The notes under the pieces are model-generated. The model worked only from the letters and a program-made list of their open reading frames with translations, did no database searches and was not told the DNA's origin. DNA of 64,000 nucleotides from Erythrocercus mccallii. Lineage: Eukaryota; Chordata; Aves; Passeriformes; Dicruridae. Positions within the stretch are counted from its first letter, which is position 1. Each line of letters starts with the position of its first letter. The stretch lies in contig VZRG01002524.1 in assembly GCA_013397435.1 (NCBI GenBank), forward strand, positions 17,084-81,083, in the 5' to 3' direction. The position numbers were made by a program, and so were the translations under genes. Below, piece by piece: positions 36,095 to 49,428 of the stretch.

Positions 36095-39000
36095 ATGGAG
36101 AGGTTTAGTTCTTACCCTGACTTGTGTATCTCAGAAAAAACAATGTATTTAATGAAGAAGTCAACGTGGATTTGCACAGATGTCAGTGAAGTAGATTTTT
36201 CCCATTGTGAAATTGATGGCAAGACCTTCCTCCTTGCTGTCCTCTGCAAATTACTTCCCCTTCCTGAACTCTTGTTTCAAGGAGTCCTTCTTGCTGTGAG
36301 AAATGTGTCAGGTTAGTTACCTAATGCTTACTTAGTGACATGGATAAAAGCACAGATAGAATTTTGGAGGTGTAGGTGAGCTCTGTCACAGACACAGCAG
36401 GAAGAGAGAAGCCTCAGAAAGCAGAGTATGCTGTAACACAAGTCTATGAAATTATGTCCTCGGGATATTAAAAGTCAATGGTGACTGAATTTTTGAACTT
36501 CTTTAGTAATTTTACTAGTTGGCAAGGATATTGAGTGGACTTCTGTAAATATGGAAGTAAATTTAAATTTTGAGTTCTGAAATCTGGTTCCAAGTCCATA
36601 GATTGGTCCATAAATATAACTGGCCTGATTTTTAAAAGGTTGAATGAATATCAGGTCAGTCATACTGAAGCAATGGAAATTATTCCCAAGGGATGGATAT
36701 CAGAGACTGGTTTTAGATGTCAGTTTGGAAAATTCAGACTTTGGGCTTTAAATTCTAATATATATACAATAACTCCTTTTTGTCACATCTGAATTTTACT
36801 ATTGATCTTTGTCAAATGTTGTGAATGAGCAGTTGTTAATGAACTTTTTTGCACTTTTGAATTGTGTAACTGAAATTCCTATTTTCAGACAACCAGGCGT
36901 TTAAATCCTGGCCTGCAAGGTGCTCTGTAAGTGCTGCTTTACTGAATACTTATGAATTTCTCCAGATGTAAACTGAGCTAAATGGAATAAATGCCAGTTT
37001 GGGTTAGCACACAAGTAAACCTGGACAGGAATTGTCTCATATACCCCAGTTCTGTTGGAAAATGCTTAGTAATGAAATGAGACACCATAATTTAGTTATT
37101 TAATATTATTGTTACTGTGCAAACACTTAAAATGTTAGTCACTGTTGTAGTTCCATATTTTATTACAAAACATAAAACATACAATGCTGCACAAGTTTGT
37201 ATCCATCTATTTGCATCTAGACTTTTCTAGGTTTTTTCTTATCAAGATTTTGGGAGCAACGAAAAGATCATACAGAGAAAATTTTCCTGAATTTTAACTT
37301 AGTTTGATGGCTCTTGAAAGCAAGCTTTGAGAGGTTAATGAGGGTTCTGTGAGTGTTCACAGAGTGATAGCCATTAAAAAATGACAACTGATGTGGTAAT
37401 TATAGCTTTTTATGGAAAATTCTCTCTGCTTATCTGATCATTAGGCATTCATAGTGAGTTTTTGAACCCCAGCTCAAGAAGGTTTGAGGAAGCTGCCATG
37501 TTCCTGTTGCATTGTCTCCAATGCTGGCATTTTTCAATGCATAACTGCACAGCAATGGAGAAAGATATGATTGTTATTATTGTTTTATCCTTTTAACAGT
37601 TGCTCCTCCAGAAATTTGTGTAAGCTGGAAATATGCTAATTTGATGTGTCTTTTGGGCATATGCAGGCAACTCTGTGTAAGTTTGGGAGTCTGTGTAAAA
37701 ATAGAAATTTTGATAAAATAGATTTAAAATATTGTGAGCATAACACATGGAGATTTCACCCTCCCCAAGTTTTCCTGCACAAGTTTTAAAATACTTGAAT
37801 GCATATATTATTAATTATCTATTCTGTATTTGGCTACATTTTTCTCCTTACAGTTGTGAAACAGTCACATGTAATGAAACCTTGCCAAACAGCACAGGGA
37901 GGTAGTCAGAAAATGGAGGTTCTTTACATAAGTAACATATGTAGATGAAAATATAATTAATTAAGAGTGTATGAGAGTCTACATCCTCTGTAAATCTGCA
38001 ATATATTATTCATTTTTCTTTGCCTTTTCATTAGTTAACCTATTACTGTAATTATCACTCATCTTTTGTGGCAAGCTTGTTAGATTAGAATTAATCACTC
38101 TAAAAAAAATGTAGTCACCTAAAATATTCTCATCATCTAAGATGAATTCTTTTGTGGTGCTGCAACCTGATATACCTTGGTGAAAATTTGTAGATGTGGC
38201 ATTTTATATACGTTAGGGAAAAACAGGCTGACTGCATGAGAAAAGGAGTGGTGAGTCAGAGGGAGTTAGGAGTGACCTTTTCCTTTTTTGTTCTTTGTCT
38301 TCATCTTGCACTTGTGGTATGTAGTCATCATTTTCAGAACAGAAAAAAATGCCAGGTTAATTAATTCAGTATAATGTATTAATGCCTTCTGAACTTAATC
38401 AACAATATTATGTCGTTTAAAAAATAATTGGGATGTAAGATCTTTAACTGTATTCACATTATCAACAAATAATATTCACAAGTCACACAAAAATTCCTCA
38501 TAGGGCCTGTCAATCAGTCATCCAACAGGTTTTGGCCAAAAAATTTTCTGATGTTCCTTGATGTGAGAGTTTCTGTAGTAACCAAATGTTCAAAAAAACC
38601 CCTAAGTGATACAAAATATAGTCTGCATTTCCTTCTCATTTTTTCTTGTAGTGGTATAATGTTGTGCTCTCAAGAAGTAATTATGACATCTGAGAATGAA
38701 TTTAGAGGTGTTAAAAGCTCTAAATTAACACTACTTGTAAAAAGGTACTGAGGACTGTATGTAATTTTCTTCTGTGTTAATGGTTTCATAAGGTGGGCGA
38801 GTGGATCAGCCCCAGCTCGAGAGGTCAGCCTTGCAAAATTTCCACCATCAGCTGCACTTGGAGTACTTGTGACAGCAGAAATGGTTTATATGGAAAAGTA
38901 TTGGAAGGAAATTATTTTGGATTATACAGCATGATATCTTTATGCATGATGGATAATCCTGGTGAGTGGGCTGTCAGCCAGGAATTCTTTTCCACTGGTG

Positions 39001-42000
39001 AAGCTTCAGACTGTGGCAGGACTTGCAATAGGTGCAGTCCACAGAAATATTATTTAAGATTAGATTTTCAGCTGTTTGCCCTGTGGAAGGAAGATCTTTC
39101 ATGTTTACAACTCTCTCATATCCAACAGGTCATGGTTTCCCCAGGGAGGAAGAAACATGACCAGCCTCTTTTCTTTTTATCAAATGTGCAATCATTGAGC
39201 TAATTGTGTAATTCTGATTGATACTTCTATCATGTCTGTTTGTGCCAGCTTTTATGTCCAGCCAGAAAATATGACACTTGTCCTTTTTCAAATTTCTTTG
39301 AAAAGATCAGAAGACAAGTTCTTATTAGACCTCCTGTTCATCTGGTCCTATATTTAAGAACAGAGCAGGACACTTCCCACATGTCCTTGTCACAGTAGCT
39401 CCCAGTCTCTTGGCCTGCAGACACAAACACTCTATATAAAGTGTAGGTAATTAATGTAAGTAGTGAAAGTGGCTCTCTGACTTGCCTTTATATCAATCAC
39501 TCTAAGTTCAAACACCTCAGTAAAAATTGCAAAATGACAGATTTTTAAAAATTCCTCTGTGTGATGACTAAAATGGTAGATCAACTTTGAATTCCCTGGT
39601 AGTTTTAGTAGTACTTGTCTTTCTAAATGTTGCATATTCAACATTAAGAATAACTTAGAGAAGGTATTTGGTATGAGTCATTCAAACTGTAGAAAAAAAT
39701 GCAAGAGGTGAGTTATCAGCTGAAGGTAAATTTATGAAGCCTTTCACTTGCCCATGTTTCAACAGCAATCCAGAGGGGTAGATTTTTTGTAGCATGCATT
39801 GAGTTTTTTGCCTTAGTGCAATGGAAGATTGTTATTCAAATCATTGTTAATAAACCGTCTGTCCCTGTGTAACTGTAAATGTTTTGGTCATGGGATCTTT
39901 TGCAAAAGCATCTGGCTGCATCATTTGATGATCATGACAGAACTCTATCTTCACTCATGCCTCTGATTTTGGTGGCAGTAATTTGTATCTAAATCCATCA
40001 TCAAAATATCTGTCCTGTGTCTCTTATTGATGTAATCAATCTGACTAATTTTGATTATGGGAAACCAGTTATTTCTTAATATCTGTGAATATTCTCTTTT
40101 CTAAAAGAGAAATGTAGCTGCTTGGTGCTAGTTTTGCTCCAAATGGATGTTTGAGTGGTATAGTTCAGGCCTATGGCCCTGGAGGTTTTGACTTATTTTG
40201 AAATTAGGCGGATTTCCAAAACTGAATTTCTTTTCATTCAGACACATCTTTCAGCATAAGAGATGAAATAAGGTGAGAAAGAATAAATGTCGATAGGTGA
40301 ATTGATGTTCTTTTCCCTGGCTTAGGGGCAAAAAGGAAAAGTAAGGAAATAAAAGTTAGCATTTGCCATGTCTCAGGAAAATGAAGCATTTCATGTTCAC
40401 CTGCTCACAGACCCATCTACAACACCATTTTCAGCATGTGAAAGGTGCTTGGAGGCCTAGTCCTATGAAATGCACTTGCTTTTACTACTCCTAGTGAAGA
40501 GGCAGGTAATGAGGAGAAAGTTTGGAACAATTAAATGAACTGCAGCCTCTTTTTCCCTTATCCATTAAGGAAAGAGCATTACAGGAAGCAGCTATGGTGA
40601 ATAATAACTCTGGAAAGAAGAGAGCTGACATTAGTGATAATGCACTTTCTTCCTCTAGAAGGTAATATGTCTGCAAAGCAAACAATTTGAAATACACTCA
40701 AAAGCAAAAAAATACTGAGAGTGGAAATGCTGCATATCAGATTGAAGCAAAACAAGTTTGAAATGCAGTCATTGATGGTAGGAAAAGACATCAATTGCTA
40801 TATAAGTGCTACTGGGATTTACATAGAACATTAAAAAGTTTGGGAAAAGCAAAAAAGCATAGTTTATATGTCAAAAACATTGGAAACAACTTACAGAAGA
40901 AAACAATGTAGCTATTGATTCCCCAAAATGCCTCATAAAACTTGAGGGTATTGGGAATTGAATGGGAACATGTGGTTCTGTGGGCTGGATTTTGGCCTGC
41001 ATTCAGTTACTTGGGGTTTATGGTCACCCCTAAGCTACAAACAGAGCAGCCTAAATCTTGCTACACCTGCTTCTGTAAAACTGGAGTTGCAAGGGAGGAA
41101 TGACAGAATGGCTGCATGACCAAAATGACACATGTGAATGGTCTACTGAAGGAAAGCAGTCTGTGTTGAGTACATTTATGTTCTGATCCTGGAGATTGGA
41201 TTATATTCCCCTTAACAGTAGATTTTTGATTTTACATTTATTTAATACACCAGAAATAAATAGATTACTAAGGCAAATCTGAAAACTTAGGTACTTCGAA
41301 AATGTATTTTTTGCTGGATAGTTGCATTCTATAATTATTTAATTGTAAATCTAATGTAACAGCAATTCACATCTGTGTTCTGTGTGTATTAATTTATCTG
41401 TTTCTCAGTTTCTCAGTTACTCCGATCACAGAAAGTGAATTGCTATCACAATATTGCCTCTATTTTTTAAGTTGCTTACCCAGCTTCCATAAGGCTGCGT
41501 TGTTTCAATAACTCACATGGAATTCCACATTGCTGGGGCTGCAGCTGATACACATAGGGGTGTGCATGTGTTTGTGTCCACCTCTGCACCTGCACAGAGC
41601 ACACACTGAAACATCTAGGGTACCATCTGAAATATGGGGGAATAACTTATTGGATGTTTTGAACAGTATAGCTGCTGTATTCTGACTAGCTTGAATGTTT
41701 AATTTAGAAAGAACTGATGAATTTTTCATATTGATATAGTAATTTGCCTTTTAAGTGTGTGTTTTGTATCCCTAGGGAAATACATGGAGTTGCCAGGGTT
41801 ACTATGACTTTTCTTGAAGTCCTAGGATGATTAAACACCTACAGATCATGGATACGTGTCTCCGTGTGGGGTGAAAATGTTTTTGTCTAGGGCCATTTTG
41901 ACAAAGTAAGGATGAATGGTATCCAGTATCCCAGGGAAGCCTGTAACTAGAACTGACCTTGGGATTTCTTTTGCAAGTTTGTGCAACACACAGAGAAACC

Positions 42001-45000
42001 ACTTTGCTGTGCAGCAGCATTTATCACTTGCAGGGAAAAAGTAAAGACATCACTAAAAGTGCCTGAGTGGTAAAGACTCAAAGCCAGAAACTGTGACCCT
42101 TAAATGTGCCTTGCCATGGTAGCGGCAAGTCAGGCTCACAACTTTCCTTGATTTGGAGTTACGATGCAACTGTGGCTGTGAATTCAGGGACAGGCTGCAA
42201 CCAGTAAATATAAGATCAACTGCTGCAGTAGGTCTTCCTAATACTTAATTCAGGACACTTAATTAATACATAAATGATGAGATTTTCCACATTTCGTAAT
42301 ATTTGGTTTCTCCAAACCATATAAAGATAAGGCTTATAACATTTACATATTGATGTATGAAATTCTATAACAGGTATAACTACATTTGCAACTTCAGCCT
42401 AAAAAACATACACATAGTTATTTAAAAGTCAAATATTATGACAGATCATCACAAAAAAAGCTTAGTAGAAGTAAAAATCAAGGCTAAGTAAGGTCATATT
42501 TAATATATTATAAACATTTGCTTTATTTTTTTATGCCTTTAACAAAAATGTTCCTGCAGGACCATTCCCTAAATATCCATCGTGAAGCTTTATACTAATG
42601 ACAGTACATGTGAGTAACTCTGTTCTCATTATCTTTGGTTATCATGCACTAATATTGCAAGTTGGAGGTGTAGACCCAAGCTCAGTTTTATAAGAGTAAA
42701 ATGAGTACTATTTATATACATGTGTACGTACTAGTTGCACTTAGACTCAAGTAAGATGTGATTCTATGATCTAGACAAAGGCAATTATTTTATTTTAGTG
42801 AAAAATTTAGAAGACTGTCTCGAGCTGATGTGAAGTCTTCTGTTTAGGATGCCAAAGACTTTTGTCTAATTATCTTCAAACAGCTTAGTTCTGCCCAGGT
42901 TAGAAACTAATTTATTATTTTGTTCAAACCTTAAAACTACGATGGTGCTGTTTTACATGTTCTTTTCCTTGCTTTTTTTCCCTCTTTCTTGTGAGGGATG
43001 GAAGTCTTTTGTCTGCTGCTAAGCAATGAATGACACTGATAAAACTTGGCTATTTTCAATAAAATAGATTAAGGTCAATTTGAATAAAGAATATCGTATG
43101 CTAGTCAAAATGCTCAAGGACAGCAGAGAAGGGAAAGAAACTGAGTGGTGAAAGGAATTCAGTTACACTTTTTTCAGGGGAAGTCCAATACCTCTGCAAA
43201 TCTAAAATTAGAAATGCATGCTGTATTAAGAAATTGGCAGTAAGAAAGGTGGACAATCTAATGAAACTGTAATAAAATTATTTGTCAAGGTCAAATATTT
43301 CAATTTAATGTTGATTGAAATATCTCCAAAGTACTTAAGTGAAGCTGTGTGCATAGCTGAAACCACTAAAGTCCCATAGTGAAGGTTTTACAGTGAAATA
43401 GAAGATCAGCCAGTGGGAGAAAGCACATCATGAAGAACAAGTATAAGAACTTAGTTATGGCTTTTTATGGCTGGAACACGTAGTAAGTGCTAGGAGGAGT
43501 TGATAAAAGGAACCCTCTCAATAGATGTTCTCAGTTCCCAAGCTAGTTTTGCATGACTGGCTCCAATGACTATTACATTCAAACACTTCCAGGTGTTTGG
43601 GCTGAACCTGAAGTCCACTGATGCAGCACTTAACTGAATTCTGTCACAGGTGTTCATGCACTTAAATACAGACCTTTACTCAACAGCTTCCACCTGTGTT
43701 CATCCTGGGTCAGTCACTCTCTCTTTGAGCTTGTACAAAAGCTTAATGCTGTTACTGTGTTTGCTTTTTATCATAACAGAAACATAAGTATTTTGTACTG
43801 TCATAGGATCATGTTCCCAAGAAACTTCAGAACAATATATTGAAATCAGGTTAAACTTATGTCTACCCTGAGCAGCAGAATATAATGCAGTGAATGCCAT
43901 CCAGGCTGACAACTCTTCATAGAGCAAGACAGAGCCAAGGTTTAGCTTCCAGTAATAATCTTCTCCTTGTCAAGACCAGCCTCTCTGCAGTATGTCAGTA
44001 GAGCTGCTTGAAAGACCTGGGAGAGATCTCAGGTGGAGCTTTTGCTGGGAGTTGTTTCTCTGCCTGCCTGATGCTGAGAATTCTTTGGATATGTGGGTTT
44101 CTCTTGGACAGTCCCTGGATAAAATCACAATATTGATGTGAGTAAGTAGACACAAATCCCCGTTTTGCCTAATTTGATGACAAGAAATTGACGCCAATTG
44201 AGAAATGTCAGCCTATATTATCTGTGCTTTCTTTCAGGATTTCCTTGCAAACAGAGGTAAACAGTGTAACCATGAGAGAGGCTTTGGGGCTTTGTATGGT
44301 ACCAAGAGGAAAGAGTAGTGTTTGTCTTTGGACACCTTAGTGCATAAACCTCACAGGGATTCCTTTAGTTCAATGCGTCTACAAAAATGATACTTGTGGT
44401 CATTAGGGAAATCTCTCTGCCATTTGCTCGTGCTCAAAGAGTTGAGAGTTTTCTCAGAGTATAAAAACTTCTTTCTCCAAGCTGGCCTCTCTTACCACTT
44501 TCATGTTTGCAAAGCAGCTGAAGGCATCTGTGCTAAATGCATCTCCGTCCTCAGCTCCTTCAAGGCCACCACAGCAGTTTGATTTAGATCATTACTTCAA
44601 TGAAGACAATGCCCTATAAGTTTGTCAATGTAATCCTGGTTTCAACAGCACAGGATGTGAGTAGTAAAACATACCAGTGTCCCTTCAAATTTACATATAA
44701 GTGTAAAAAAGAAGGGAAATGAGGATAAAATATACTTCTACTATATATTTAATAAACAGTGGCTGTTGATTTGTGCTACTCATCTGGACAACCTTGGGCA
44801 TATCTTCTGAGTCTAGAGTTTGTAGAAATTATGAAATAAAAGCTGGAATTACTCTCAGGATCTGGTTGAATTCATTCCCATTTATGTTACCATTTTTCCC
44901 TCAAGGAGTTAGATTTTGGATACAAATGGAAATGCCCTTGCTGCTATGCCTGACTAGGTGCAGAGTGCAAACTAAAATTAAAACACAATAAAAAGAATGA

Positions 45001-46522
45001 AGGATTTCCAAAATCTTCCCCCTCAAAAGGATTTACTGGACAAAAGGAAGAGAAATAACGTGGGAGATTTAATTCCTCGGTAACTTCTGTCTCTGCCTTC
45101 TCTCCTACGACACATGGTAGATGTAGGCTTCTAACACTGCAGTCTGCAGCATCTCCTGCGGAACCAAAGGCTACACAGCCTTATGTAAGAAACTGAGAGT
45201 GGACTAGTGTAGCACATGCTCCCCTTTCATCTGGCTCAGATCAAGCCCTCACTCATCCCTTTGGTCAAACATTTTATCAGTGTTTATATCAAAGTACCCG
45301 AATACCATACTTTTACAAATATTTTCCAAGGATGGGTTAAAGTGATCCCTCGTGTTTCATGAAGTGGGTGAGACCAACTGTGATTTAATCAGATCTTTCT
45401 TTCCTAATGCATTGGTTTGCACAGAGATAGTTCCCATCTGTGCATCTTTTCTTTTTGCCTTAGGGAATTTAGCAGGAAACCCAGTACACATTCAAACAGT
45501 GCAGCATAGTTTAGTGATTTGTATTCTGGTCACATCATAAATAATCTTCCCAATGCTTGTTCCAATATATAGTAAACACATTTGGGAAAAATACACACAA
45601 CTGTGTTGAGTGGAGTTGATTTGGGATCACTAAAGTAGTATTAAACCAGCATGTTTGTAGTTCCTTCTTAAAATTTTAACCATGTGGGAGAGAGATATTT
45701 CTGAAACTATCTGATAAATAATAGTGAACACTAATATTTCTTTTCCTTGAACAGACAAGATCCTTTTCTTGGATATTGTAAATTAATTTTATTTCTTATC
45801 TTTGTGCCTTGCAAGCAGACACAGAAGCCATAAACTGAAACAGCAAAGCAGAATGAAGTGCTTGAACGCATTCTAAAAAGACAAATACCTTGTTCATAAC
45901 AACAGCCATAGCTCAGTAGTGAAAGTCTCAGTATTTTTGAAAAGCAAGGCTGTTAACAAAGAATTTAAAATTTGTTTTTAGTAGCTTTAATTACAGATAA
46001 GTTTTCTTTAATGCCAATCACATTAGTTGAGCAAAGAGTAAAAAGTAAGTCAGAGGTGGTTAAATGAAGATTCCTTACACTATCATGGGCCCAGCTGGCT
46101 AAACAGCTAAAATGTCTGTACCTGACTATCTTGAGAGAAACATGAAAGCCACTGTAACCTCAAATTCCTTCCTTTCACATCCTGCTCCAGATAGAAGAGT
46201 CAATCCTGTTTCTAACACCATGTACTTGTTACCAGTACAATGTGGTTTCCTCTCTACTCACTTGCGTTGAGCAGTGTTTTACATTTGTTCCTCTGAATAT
46301 CTTGATTCATGAGGAATTTGCAAGAGTATAAAATCCCTGAAATGCCAAAGGTGTTTTTCAGTTGCTGAAGGGTGATTTGATTCTTAGAAATCAATTTATT
46401 TTAAAAAAGGTGGGAAAATGTCCGTTACCTCCAAGATATGTTGCAATTCTCTGTGCCACACATGGTAATTATTTTAATGCTTAATAAAAAATAGAGATGT
46501 AAGTTAATATACGAAGAAGACT
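36095..46522. other. AT-rich non-coding stretch
   Basis: No gene is supported. A short splice-bounded segment (36889-36926) with a strong GTAAGT donor is discussed as a lead. The 136-codon plus frame at 38793-39203 is Cys/Ser-rich without a recognisable motif. The remaining frames (under 95 codons) are unremarkable. The interval around 38020-38100 has a GTAATTATCACTC-type element that could be conserved non-coding DNA. Confidence 0.45.
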
Positions 46523-46617
46523 AGGCAGCATGGGGCATACAGCAAGGCAGCTGCAAGGCCAAGTAGTCCTGAATTCAAATCAAGGCTGGATTGAACCTCT
46601 GCATTTTACGGATAATT
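46523..46617 (+). repeat. MIR-like SINE relic, plus strand
   Basis: The order GGCAGCATGGGGCATACAGC, then AGTCCTGAATTCAAATCAAGGCTGGA (compare the MIR box around GGGTTCGAATCCCGGCTC), then AACCTCTGCATTTTACGGATAA (compare AACCTCTGTGCC...ATCTGTAAAATGGGGATAA) suggests a MIR copy with an internal deletion. The match is partial and from memory. Confidence 0.38.
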
Positions 46618-47347
46618 TTTTTTTGAGTCAGAACCTGACAAAAACAACTCATCTATAGATCTATTCAATAGACAAATAGTATTTTCGCACAGTAATTTTT
46701 AATATTTAAACTCCATTGGAAGTCCTTCTGTGCACTGCAGGTCTCTTCTAAAATCCATGGCAAAACTTAGGGGAAAAAAACCCCAAAGAATCTTTACAGC
46801 AAATACATTTTGTTCTAAAACCAGACATACTGAGATTTGTTCCGTTTCTGGTTAACTGACTTTTCATTACTAAAAGTTCCTCTAGCCTTTTTTTGAGTTT
46901 TTACACATTTATTTGTTCACAGAATTGTTTAATTTCTTAAGTGTGCAACTTATGTGGGGCAGATTTCAGGGATGAGATTTCAGACTATAAATCCAGGTGA
47001 TTTCACTAACCCATCTTATCTGCTTAGTTTTCGCCATGGAATTATTTTTTTTCTGGGTGTATTTTAAGTGATGTGGAATTAAAAAGGGACTAAATAGCTT
47101 TTTGTTCAGGAATTGTATTGAGTAAATATACTTCTTTTTCCTCTGGGTCTTACCAAGGACTTAGCTGTAAACAATAGTGTATTACTCACTTTAAGATGGC
47201 CATTACTGCTATGGAAGTTGACACAATTTTGAATTTTATTTGGTTGGTTGAGGAATGAAAGGAGAACAAAGAAGAAGCAAAGAGGCGCAGGCTTGAATAA
47301 CTCCAAATGCCTCTTGGCAGCTGAAATATTCAAGCGCTTTACAAAAT

Positions 47348-47441
47348 CACAGAATAGTTTATATTGGAATGGACCTTTAAAGATCATCTAGTCCAAAGCC
47401 CGTGCCATGGGCAGGAGCCTCTTTAAGCAGAGTAGGTTGAT
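47348..47441 (-). mobile_element. CR1 LINE 3' end fragment, minus strand
   Basis: The sequence TCACAGAATAGTTT, then GGAATGGACCTTTAAAGATCATCTAGTCC, then TGCCATGGGCAGG is the reverse complement of the CR1 3' untranslated end familiar from bird genomes (GGACTAGATGATCT...AAGGTCC...TTCTGTGA). Only about 95 bases remain, as expected because CR1 copies are usually severely 5'-truncated. Substitutions indicate an old copy. No reverse transcriptase coding sequence is left. Confidence 0.88.
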
Positions 47442-48425
47442 AGATGTAAATACTTTGTGATGTTTAAGGTCTTGTTTTAGTGGTTCTGGCAGTTGCATTT
47501 GGAAGACTGAGCCTTATTAAGGGTCAGAGCAGTGACTTTGGGCAGGTGCTTGTTCTCTGACCTTTTCCTCACAGACATGCATCTCTCTGGATCAAAATAA
47601 ACTAGTTAACTCCTGCATTTCCTTTACAATAAGCCTCAGAAACAAATGAAACATTCTGTAAGGTGACCAGCATTCACACAATAAGAGAAGCTTGTTTTAA
47701 TGCAATAGTACTTAGGAGAGAATCATGCACGACTTAGGGTTGGACACCCATGTAAATTTGTGCTTAGGGACTTGTAAAGTTGCTTAACATGCACATATTG
47801 CACAGCAAGGCTTCTTATTCAACCCAGGAGACCTGAACACTGCTGAAATATTAGGACCTGTGTGTTGTGTGTTTAGACATGTGGTTCGGTGTTGACATAC
47901 AGCAATAATAGCTTCAGATATTTTAATTAGAACACCTGCAACTGAAAAGTATTTACAATTTACTCAGTTTATTTGGACCCAATGGGTATCTGCATTTTTA
48001 TCACTTCCTATTATCACCACCACGTGTTGGGATAATCCACATTCTTGAGCTCAGAATACTCATGTCCAAGACAGTAGTGCCTAGGGAACAACACAAATCA
48101 GGGGTAATGGTAACCATAATGTATTTTGATATTTTATCACACATAACAGTTGTCTGTTTCTGCCCCCAGAGCACCTTATCTGTCTCTTCTGTGAGACGTA
48201 TTTTTTAAATAAAGAAATAGGAGAGATCTAATTTTGCAGGACAGTCAAATTACACTTCCCTGGAGTCATAAAATAAAGTACTATTGCAAACAAAATGATC
48301 ACCTAAATTAAAAAAAACAATTTTTTTAAACAATAACAATTCTTCATTGTTGTAGATCATGGATGCAGTAATTCCTGAAGGTTAATGGGTTATTTCTTGA
48401 GCACTTACAGTAACATATTCACTTA
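47442..48425. other. AT-rich non-coding stretch
   Basis: No gene or repeat is recognised between the CR1 fragment and the ERVL-type LTR. The last five bases (48421-48425) belong to the LTR target duplication. Confidence 0.5.
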
Positions 48426-49423
48426 TGTGTTGGTTTTGCATGGCCTGGTTTTTGGCAGCAGAGAGACCAAAACGATGGCTCCAGTCTGACCACTCCATGT
48501 CTGGCAGAGCCAATCCCTGATGGCTCTGAGGATGGACATACTGCTGGCCAAGGCTGGGCCAATTAGAGAGGGTGGTAACACCTCTGTGATAACATGTTTA
48601 GGAAGAAAATCAAAAAACAAAAACACTGGGTTTTGCTCTTAGCCAAAGAAGAGGAGGAGGTGAGAACATGTGAGGGAAACAACATGGAGACATCAAGGTC
48701 AGTGGCACAGGAGGGGGAGGAGGTGCTCCAGGCACAGGAGCTGAGATTCCTCTGCAGGCCGTGGTGAGACCATGGGGAAGCACCTGTGCCCCTGCAACCC
48801 CTGGGGATCCACCCACAGCCCGTGGGGGAGGTGCCCATGCTGGAGCAGGTGGATGCCCGGGGGAGGCTGTGATCCAGTGGGAGACCCGGTGGAGACAGAG
48901 GGCCCTTGCTTCCAGGCTGGAGCCGCCTGTCCTTGGAGGACTGCAGCCCGTGGAAAGAGAGACCCAGGTCACAGCAGTTTTGGGAGGATTGCTGCATGTG
49001 AGACTGGAACCACACTGGAGAAGTTCATGCAGAACTGTCACCCCTGGGAGGGACCCCACAGTCTCACAGGGGAAGGACTCCTCTCCCTGAGCAGCGGAAG
49101 AAAACCTCGGGTGATGAACTGACCAAAACCCCCATGCCCTGTCTCCTTGCATTGTCATGGAAGGGGGGAGGGGTTGGGGGAAGAAAAGCTGTTTTAAGGG
49201 CTTATTTTCACTTCTCATTATCCTCCTCTGATTCTGTTAGTAATAAAATTCACTTTGCAACAGAAGTTGAGCCTGTTTTGCCCTTGAAATATTTCTCCTG
49301 GTCCTTATCTCACTTGTGAAGTGTTCATTAATTTTTTTTTCCTCTCCTCTGCCCAGCTGTGGCAGGGGAGGGTGAGTGACTTTTTGTGGGTCTCTGGTGT
49401 TTGGACAGGGTCAAACAACGACA
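48426..49423 (+). mobile_element. Complete ERVL-type solo LTR (998 bp)
   Basis: The element starts TGTGTTGGTTTTGCATGGCC and ends CAACGACA. Perfect 5-bp direct repeats ACTTA at 48421-48425 and 49424-49428 flank it, the duplication size expected of class III (ERVL) elements. I recognise the opening (TTTTGCATGGCCTGGTTTTTGG) and body (GACAGAGCCAAT-like and GGTGGTAACACCTCT motifs) as a passerine LTR family. The U3 region is GC-rich, with several open frames on both strands (up to 202 codons at 48610-49218 on the minus strand) that are shadows of composition, not genes. An AATAAA signal lies at about 49242-49247. No gag-pol follows, so this is a solo LTR left after homologous recombination. The intact ends and exact duplication suggest a moderately young insertion. 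The copy at 5835-6280 belongs to the same family. Confidence 0.95.
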
Positions 49424-49428
49424 ACTTA

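Noticed and set aside
44243..44261. 19-bp segment between CTTTCTTTCAG and GTAAAC
   Set aside because: Too short, and random acceptor-donor pairs of this quality are frequent in AT-rich DNA.
48610..49218. 202-codon minus-strand frame, with overlapping 150-codon minus frame and 109/116-codon plus frames
   Set aside because: All lie inside the GC-rich U3 of the ERVL-type LTR and result from few AT-rich stop codons; the LTR explains the sequence fully.
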